From NCBI GenBank assembly GCA_009779455.1, contig WREG01000088.1:1-7728 (forward strand): a DNA stretch of 7,728 bases. The letters run 5' to 3'. The position numbers and the translations under genes are program-made. Below are positions 4,653 through 7,728 of the stretch, piece by piece. The notes under the pieces were generated by a model. The model was given only the letters and a program-made list of their open reading frames with translations, was not told where the DNA came from and did not search any database. Every line of letters starts with the position of its first letter. The stretch's first letter is position 1. This DNA comes from Oscillospiraceae bacterium. Lineage in GTDB: Bacteria; Bacillota; Clostridia; Oscillospirales; Acutalibacteraceae.

Positions 4653-4852
4653 CAAAGCAAAGAAGACGGTATTTTCCGCTCTCACCCTTTAAATTTCGTT
4701 TTAACGGGTCGATACTTAAACGCTATGTTTAACTGTATTTTTGAGCGCGGTTGTTTCCGCGCTTTAATTTTTTATGAGTTTTAACCGCGCTGTACGCAGC
4801 GTGTTACACGCAACGCGTTATACGCGAAAAGCTTTTGAAAGGATGGTTATCT
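4653..4852 (+). promoter_or_regulatory. infC-rpmI-rplT leader, L20-type autoregulatory RNA
   Basis: The 200-nt leader has the layout of Firmicutes L20 leaders, in which ribosomal protein L20 binds an RNA mimic of its 23S site and promotes premature termination. CCCTTTAAA (4685-4693) pairs with TTTTAACGGG (4699-4708), one base bulged. TTAAAC/GTTTAA (4716-4721, 4727-4732) form a second hairpin. CGCTC (4677-4681) can pair with GAGCG (4743-4747), which would disrupt the terminator at 4744-4773 and so act as an antiterminator. Downstream, CGCTG-TACG-CAGCG (4788-4801) and GCGTG-TTA-CACGC (4799-4811) are further possible hairpins before the ribosome binding site. The L20 role is inferred from operon content and known precedent; I did not align it to a family model. 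Confidence 0.75.
4744..4773 (+). terminator. Intrinsic terminator (attenuator) in the infC leader
   Basis: AGCGCGG (4744-4750), loop TTGTTT and CCGCGCT (4757-4763) form a perfect GC-rich 7-bp stem, followed by TTAA and T6 (4768-4773). It lies about 90 nt inside the leader and 80 nt before infC, so read-through must be regulated. AGCGCGGTT (4744-4752) can also pair over 9 bp with AACCGCGCT (4783-4791). Confidence 0.85.
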
Positions 4853-5374
4853 ATAGCTACAAAGGAGCTCCAGCGAAATGAGGAAATACGCGACCGCGAA
4901 ATAAGGGTCGTGTCAGCCGACGGCGAGCAGTTGGGGATAATGTCTTCCGCCGACGCTTTGAGAATGGCCGAAAACAGGAACATGGATCTTGTGAAGATCG
5001 CGCCTCAGGCAAATCCGCCTGTCTGCAAAATAATGGATTACGGGAAATTCAAGTTTGAACAGTCAAAGCGTGAAAAAGAAGCCAAAAAAAATCAGCGTAC
5101 GGCCGAGATGAAAGAGATCCAGCTGTCCCTTAACATTGATACGCACGACCTTGAGACAAAGGGCAACCACGCCAAAAATTTCTTAAGCGCGGGCAGCAAA
5201 ATCAAAGTGGTCATACGTTTCCGGGGCAGGGAAATGGCTCATCCCGAAAGAGGGAACGAGGTCATGGGACGTTTCGCGGAATTATGCTCCGAATTCGGAA
5301 CGGTCGAAAAAGAAGCGAAGCTTGAGAGCAGGTCAATGATGATGTTCCTCGCTCCGTCTTTAAAACAAAAATAA
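4853..5374 (+). CDS. infC: Translation initiation factor IF-3, probable AUA start
   Basis: IF3 binds the 30S subunit, blocks premature 50S joining and rejects non-canonical start codons. From 4853 the product is 173 residues, within the usual 165-180. The N-domain (about 7-75) has NEEIRDREIRVV (9-20), GEQLGIMSSADAL (24-36) and PPVCKIMDYGKFKFEQ (55-70). A lysine-rich linker helix follows (71-87), then the C-domain with HDLETKGNHAKNFL (98-111) and KVVIRFRGREMAHPERG (118-134). No ATG or GTG is available upstream. GAAAGGA (4837-4843) sits 9 nt before an ATA that aligns with known IF3 N-termini. A TTG at 4835 overlaps that box and has none of its own. An AUA start would fit the known autoregulation of infC through a rare start codon. 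The gene is first in the operon; rpmI begins 16 bp later. Confidence 0.93.
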   Translation: MATKELQRNEEIRDREIRVVSADGEQLGIMSSADALRMAENRNMDLVKIAPQANPPVCKIMDYGKFKFEQSKREKEAKKNQRTAEMKEIQLSLNIDTHDLETKGNHAKNFLSAGSKIKVVIRFRGREMAHPERGNEVMGRFAELCSEFGTVEKEAKLESRSMMMFLAPSLKQK

Positions 5375-5390
5375 AGAAAGGAAAAAAATC

Positions 5391-5588
5391 ATGCCTAAAA
5401 TAAAAACCCACAGCGGCGCCAAAAAACGCTTCAAACTTTCCAAAAACGGAAAGCCCATGCGCGGCCACGCTTTCAAGTCCCATATACTGACTAAAAAAAG
5501 CACAAAACGCAAGAGGAACCTGAGAAAAGTCCGTGTCGCGGACGTTACGAACCAGAAGCAGATAAAAAGGTTGATACCGTATAAATAG
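5391..5588 (+). CDS. rpmI: 50S ribosomal protein L35
   Basis: The 65-residue, very basic product has the usual L35 length and blocks: MPKIKTHSGAKKRFKL (1-16), GHAFKSHILTKKSTKRKRNLRK (25-46) and a C-terminal QIKRLIPYK (57-65). L35 is a late-assembling protein of the large subunit. ATG at 5391 has AAAGGA 9 nt upstream. The gene is second in the infC-rpmI-rplT operon, a nearly universal bacterial arrangement. Unusually, a 7-nt tandem repeat array starts on its stop codon and fills much of the 94-bp gap before rplT. Confidence 0.97.
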   Translation: MPKIKTHSGAKKRFKLSKNGKPMRGHAFKSHILTKKSTKRKRNLRKVRVADVTNQKQIKRLIPYK

Positions 5589-5628
5589 GATTTAGGAATT
5601 AGGATTTAGGGATTAGGGATTAGGATTA
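5587..5628 (+). repeat. Heptanucleotide tandem repeat (six AGGNNTT-like units)
   Basis: Six consecutive 7-nt units begin on the last two bases of the rpmI stop codon: AGGATTT, AGGAATT, AGGATTT, AGGGATT, AGGGATT, AGGATTA. Units differ by one or two bases. The array lies inside the operon and is therefore transcribed. It carries AGG/GGA cores that resemble ribosome binding sites, but no start codon follows any of them closely. Similar 7-nt periodic sequence occurs at 3891-3911 and a short stretch at 6941-6950. Confidence 0.85.
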
Positions 5629-5639
5629 AAACCATACCC

Positions 5640-5671
5640 TTTTTCTGTAAATCCGGGTTAAAACAGAAAGG
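5640..5671 (+). promoter_or_regulatory. Hairpin covering the rplT ribosome binding site
   Basis: TTTCTGT (5642-5648) pairs with ACAGAAA (5663-5669) around a 14-nt loop. Two G-U pairs (5670-5671 with 5641-5640) extend the stem into the GG of the rplT Shine-Dalgarno. If it forms, it would mask the site until the upstream message is translated or a protein opens it. The stem is A/U-rich and of moderate stability. Confidence 0.4.
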
Positions 5672-5682
5672 AATGATGTGTT

Positions 5683-6036
5683 ATGGCTCGCATAAAAGGG
5701 GCTGTCGCCACACGTAAAAGGCGCAATAAAGTTTTAAAGGCTGCGAAGGGGTATTACGGCTCAAAAAGCACACTTTTTAAAACGGCTAAACAGGCCGTTA
5801 TGAAATCGGGCAATTATGCCTATATAGGAAGAAAGCAGAGGAAGCGCGATTTCCGCCGCCTTTGGATAACCAGGATATCCGCGGCCTGCCGCCTTAACGG
5901 CCTGAATTATTCGACATTCATGAACGGGCTTAAAAAAGCCGGGATAAACCTTAACCGCAAAATGCTCTCGGAAATAGCGATAGCGGACGCGAAAGCGTTT
6001 ACGGAGCTTACGGAAAAAGCGAAAGCGGCTTTATGA
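5683..6036 (+). CDS. rplT: 50S ribosomal protein L20
   Basis: L20 binds 23S rRNA early in large-subunit assembly and, in studied bacteria, represses its own operon. The 117-residue product has the standard length. It shows the basic N-terminal extension MARIKGAVATRKRRNKVLKA (1-20), the long-helix core GYYGSKSTLFKTAKQAVMKS (23-42), YIGRKQRKRDFRRLWITRI (47-65) and the globular C-domain with GINLNRKMLSEIA (87-99), the usual rRNA-binding part. ATG at 5683 has AAAGGA 10 nt upstream. It is third in the operon. Its control is probably through the leader upstream of infC and perhaps the hairpin over its own ribosome binding site. Confidence 0.98.
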   Translation: MARIKGAVATRKRRNKVLKAAKGYYGSKSTLFKTAKQAVMKSGNYAYIGRKQRKRDFRRLWITRISAACRLNGLNYSTFMNGLKKAGINLNRKMLSEIAIADAKAFTELTEKAKAAL

Positions 6037-6045
6037 GCAAATAAC

Positions 6046-6098
6046 AATGCAGAAAGCAGAATGCAGAAATTAAAAATAATATTTCTGTATTCTGCATT
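6046..6098 (+). repeat. Inverted heptanucleotide repeats forming a hairpin after rplT
   Basis: Units AATGCAG, AAAGCAG and AATGCAG (6046-6066) are followed on the other arm by the complements CTGTATT and CTGCATT (6085-6098). As RNA, 6056-6070 pairs with 6081-6095 over 15 positions (one G-U) around a 10-nt loop. Slipping by 14 nt allows AATGCAG (6046-6052) to pair with CTGCATT (6092-6098). It begins 9 bp after the rplT stop and may act as the 3' hairpin of the ribosomal operon. No T-run follows. Confidence 0.75.
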
Positions 6099-6118
6099 AT
6101 TATTTCTGAATTAAACTT

Positions 6119-6931
6119 ATGGATATAATAACAAGCAGGAAAAACGAAAAGATTATAAATGCGGCAAAGCTTATTAAAAGCCCGTCGGAAAGAAAAAAAA
6201 CAAAGCTTTTTCTTATCGAGGGGCTGCGGCTTTGCCTTGACGCCGCCGGAAGCGGCGTTTATATTAAGGAGCTGTATTTTACGTCCGAAACAGCCGATAA
6301 AAACAAAGCCGAAACGGAAGAATTGACAAAGGCGGCTGAAAACGTATATAATATTTCAAATGAAGTCGCGTCTAAATTATCGGACACCGTTAACCCCGCT
6401 GGAGTATTTTGTGTTTGCAAAATGCTTGACAGGGATGGTATTATAGATAAAACGAACTCTCATCGAGAGTTAGCTATAAATGCAAGCGGTAAATATATCG
6501 CCCTTGAAAACGTCCAAAACCCCGAAAACCTGGGTTCGGCGGTCCGAACGGCGGAAGCGCTGGGGCTTGACGGGCTGATTGTGGGCGGAGGCTGCGATAT
6601 ATACAACCCGAAGGCGCAGAGGGCGGCGATGGGGTCGCTTTTAAGGCTGCCTGTATTTGAAACTGACGATTTGCCGTGTTTTTTAAGGGAATGCACAGCT
6701 AAGGGGATGATGACGGCGGCAGCCGTTTTGGATGAAGAAGCGGTTTCCGTTGATAAATTTGATTTTTCCCTCCCGTCGGTTATTGTCATAGGCAACGAAG
6801 GCCGGGGGATAAGCAATGAGGTTATTGCGGCCTGCGAAAAAAAAACAACAATCCCAATGGCGGGGCGGGCGCAGTCCCTGAACGCGGCGGCTTCGGCGGC
6901 GATTATTATGTGGGAGATGAGTAAACGCTGA
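6119..6931 (+). CDS. TrmH/SpoU-family RNA 2'-O-methyltransferase
   Basis: The 270-residue product belongs to the knotted SPOUT methyltransferases, which use S-adenosylmethionine to methylate a ribose 2'-OH in rRNA or tRNA. The N-terminal substrate-binding domain (1-100) starts ITSRKNEKI and has FLIEGLRL (31-38). The catalytic domain has motif 1 NPENLGSAVRTAEALG (134-149; N137 and R143), motif 2 VIGNEGRGIS (223-232) and motif 3 IPMAGRAQSLNAAASAA (245-261). The family usually has ESLN in motif 3; QSLN here is a mild variation. The exact target nucleotide cannot be inferred. The gene lies 82 bp after rplT, a common clostridial arrangement. No ribosome binding site precedes ATG 6119, which follows the repeat hairpin, so translation may be weak or coupled. 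A hairpin overlaps its stop codon. Confidence 0.92.
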   Translation: MDIITSRKNEKIINAAKLIKSPSERKKTKLFLIEGLRLCLDAAGSGVYIKELYFTSETADKNKAETEELTKAAENVYNISNEVASKLSDTVNPAGVFCVCKMLDRDGIIDKTNSHRELAINASGKYIALENVQNPENLGSAVRTAEALGLDGLIVGGGCDIYNPKAQRAAMGSLLRLPVFETDDLPCFLRECTAKGMMTAAAVLDEEAVSVDKFDFSLPSVIVIGNEGRGISNEVIAACEKKTTIPMAGRAQSLNAAASAAIIMWEMSKR

Positions 6932-6940
6932 AGCGTTTAC
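6921..6940 (+). repeat. Hairpin enclosing the methyltransferase stop codon
   Basis: GTAAACGC (6921-6928) and GCGTTTAC (6933-6940) form a perfect 8-bp stem around the tetraloop TGAA, whose first three bases are the stop codon. AGGATTTAGGGGG follows rather than a T-run, so termination is unlikely. It separates the methyltransferase from dprA, whose TTG start lies 20 nt downstream, and may mark an RNA-processing or stability site. Confidence 0.6.
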
Positions 6941-6960
6941 AGGATTTAGGGGGTGGTTCG

Positions 6961-7728
6961 TTGGCTTGCGGCCCTGAATATTGGATATGGCTTCAGAAAT
7001 CCGTGTATCCGGGCGAACGGGTACACGAATTGCTCGCGTATTTCGGCTCGCCCGAAAAGCTCTATGAAGCCGGGAAAAACGAATGGATGCTTTCCGGCGC
7101 GGTTTCAAAAAACCTGGCGGAAAACCTCATCAAGCGCAACCCTTCGGAATCTTATCGAGTAATGGAAGAATGCGGCCGCAAAAATTGGCATATAATAACC
7201 CCGGATATGGAAGAATACCCGCCGCTGTTGCTGCGTATCGAAAATTACCCTTTGGCCTTATACGTGTGGGGGGATAAAAATATACTTACGGCGAAAGTCC
7301 CGCTGGCAGTGGTCGGAACGCGGGGCGCGACGGATTACGGAATTAAGGTAGCAAAATCTTTAACGTATGACTTAGGCTCGGCGGGCGTGACCGTTGTAAG
7401 CGGCGGCGCCTTGGGGGTGGACAGTGCCGCGCATACTGGGGCTATGGACGCCGGAGGCAAAACAATAGCGTTCCTGGGCTGCGGCCTCGGCAGCAATTAT
7501 CTGCATGAGAATAAAGCGCTCCGGGAACGCATTTCACGGAACGGCGCGGTCGTAAGCGAATTTATGCCTGACGTGTCGCCGACAAGGATGAGCTTTCCGA
7601 TACGCAACCGCCTGATATCGGGGATGAGCCTCGGCGTCCTTGTGATAGAAGCCGGCGAAAAAAGCGGGTCGCTTATAACGGCGCGCTGCGCTTTCGAGCA
7701 GAACCGGGACGTGTTCGCGGTGCCGGGC
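6961..7728 (+). CDS. dprA: DNA-processing protein DprA (Smf), N-terminal 256 residues, cut by window edge
   Basis: DprA binds incoming single-stranded DNA and loads RecA during transformation; it is also widespread in bacteria not known to be competent. The frame is open from TTG 6961 to the window edge. The N-terminal SAM-like region (1-60) includes HELLAYFGSPEKLYEAG (22-38). The Rossmann-type domain has VVGTRGATDYG (117-127), VVSGGALGVDSAAH (145-158), GGKTIAFLGCGLGSNY (165-180), FPIRNRLISGMS (212-223), SGSLITARCAFEQNRD (235-250) and FAVPG (252-256). The usual ARG of SGxARGID reads ALG here. The TTG start is chosen because AGGGGG lies 7 nt before it and the protein then begins at the normal point of the fold. 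A GTG at 6953 is out of frame. It starts 29 bp after the methyltransferase stop and is probably co-transcribed. The C-terminal part lies outside the window. Confidence 0.95.
   Translation, partial: MACGPEYWIWLQKSVYPGERVHELLAYFGSPEKLYEAGKNEWMLSGAVSKNLAENLIKRNPSESYRVMEECGRKNWHIITPDMEEYPPLLLRIENYPLALYVWGDKNILTAKVPLAVVGTRGATDYGIKVAKSLTYDLGSAGVTVVSGGALGVDSAAHTGAMDAGGKTIAFLGCGLGSNYLHENKALRERISRNGAVVSEFMPDVSPTRMSFPIRNRLISGMSLGVLVIEAGEKSGSLITARCAFEQNRDVFAVPG

Noticed and set aside
4835..4852. TTG start for infC
   Set aside because: It overlaps the GAAAGGA box and adds six residues not typical of IF3.
5262..5483. Minus-strand frame across the infC-rpmI junction
   Set aside because: It is antisense to two certain genes and has no features of its own.
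5587..5628. CRISPR array or telomere-like end
   Set aside because: Seven-nt units without spacers are far too short for CRISPR, and the array lies inside an operon, not at a DNA end.
6460..7108. Minus-strand frames over the methyltransferase and dprA start
   Set aside because: They are shadows of well-supported genes on the plus strand.
6953..7162. Plus-strand frames at the dprA N-terminus in other phases (GTG 6953; ATG 7083)
   Set aside because: The DprA frame shows conserved blocks from 6961 to the window edge; these frames do not.

Overview
The window looks like a core-genome segment of a low- to mid-GC, endospore-forming member of the Firmicutes, most likely class Clostridia. Four things point there: the rpsO-pnp and infC-rpmI-rplT operon layouts, a Gram-positive-type LexA, AAAGGA-type ribosome binding sites, and a SpoIIQ-like LytM protein behind a sigma-F-like promoter. 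Every placement is by recognition of protein motifs by eye; no database search was run.

Layout. Bases 1-1900 (minus strand) hold the 5' two thirds of pnp (PNPase, cut by the window edge) and rpsO (S15), read from a consensus promoter through a structured leader of about 200 nt. Bases 1904-2702 (minus) hold lexA, followed by a 65-codon remnant of a nitrilase-family gene. Bases 2703-3131 are a long intergenic region. It holds the lexA promoter with a LexA-box-like palindrome, two doubtful small ORFs on opposite strands, a strong hairpin terminator and a sigma-F-like promoter. Bases 3132-3899 (plus) encode the SpoIIQ-like membrane-anchored M23 protein. It converges on a nitroreductase gene (3939-4505, minus), and a perfect 38-bp palindrome fills the gap between the two stop codons. 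Bases 4618-6036 (plus) are the infC-rpmI-rplT operon with a near-perfect promoter, an L20-type leader containing an intrinsic terminator, and an apparent AUA start codon for infC. Bases 6119-6931 encode a TrmH/SpoU-family RNA methyltransferase, and 6961 onward is dprA, cut by the window edge.

How the genes work together. Most of the window serves translation and RNA metabolism: S15, IF3, L35, L20, an RNA methyltransferase and PNPase. Both ribosomal-protein operons appear to be controlled by structured leaders. LexA (SOS regulation) and DprA (loading of incoming single-stranded DNA) are DNA-maintenance functions. The SpoIIQ-like gene belongs to sporulation.

I found no convincing undescribed multi-gene system. 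The parts least explained by standard annotation are: 7-nt periodic repeats recurring in several intergenic gaps, the 38-bp palindrome, mutually exclusive pairings in the rpsO leader, a hairpin over the rplT ribosome binding site, and the short-ORF/hairpin region upstream of lexA.
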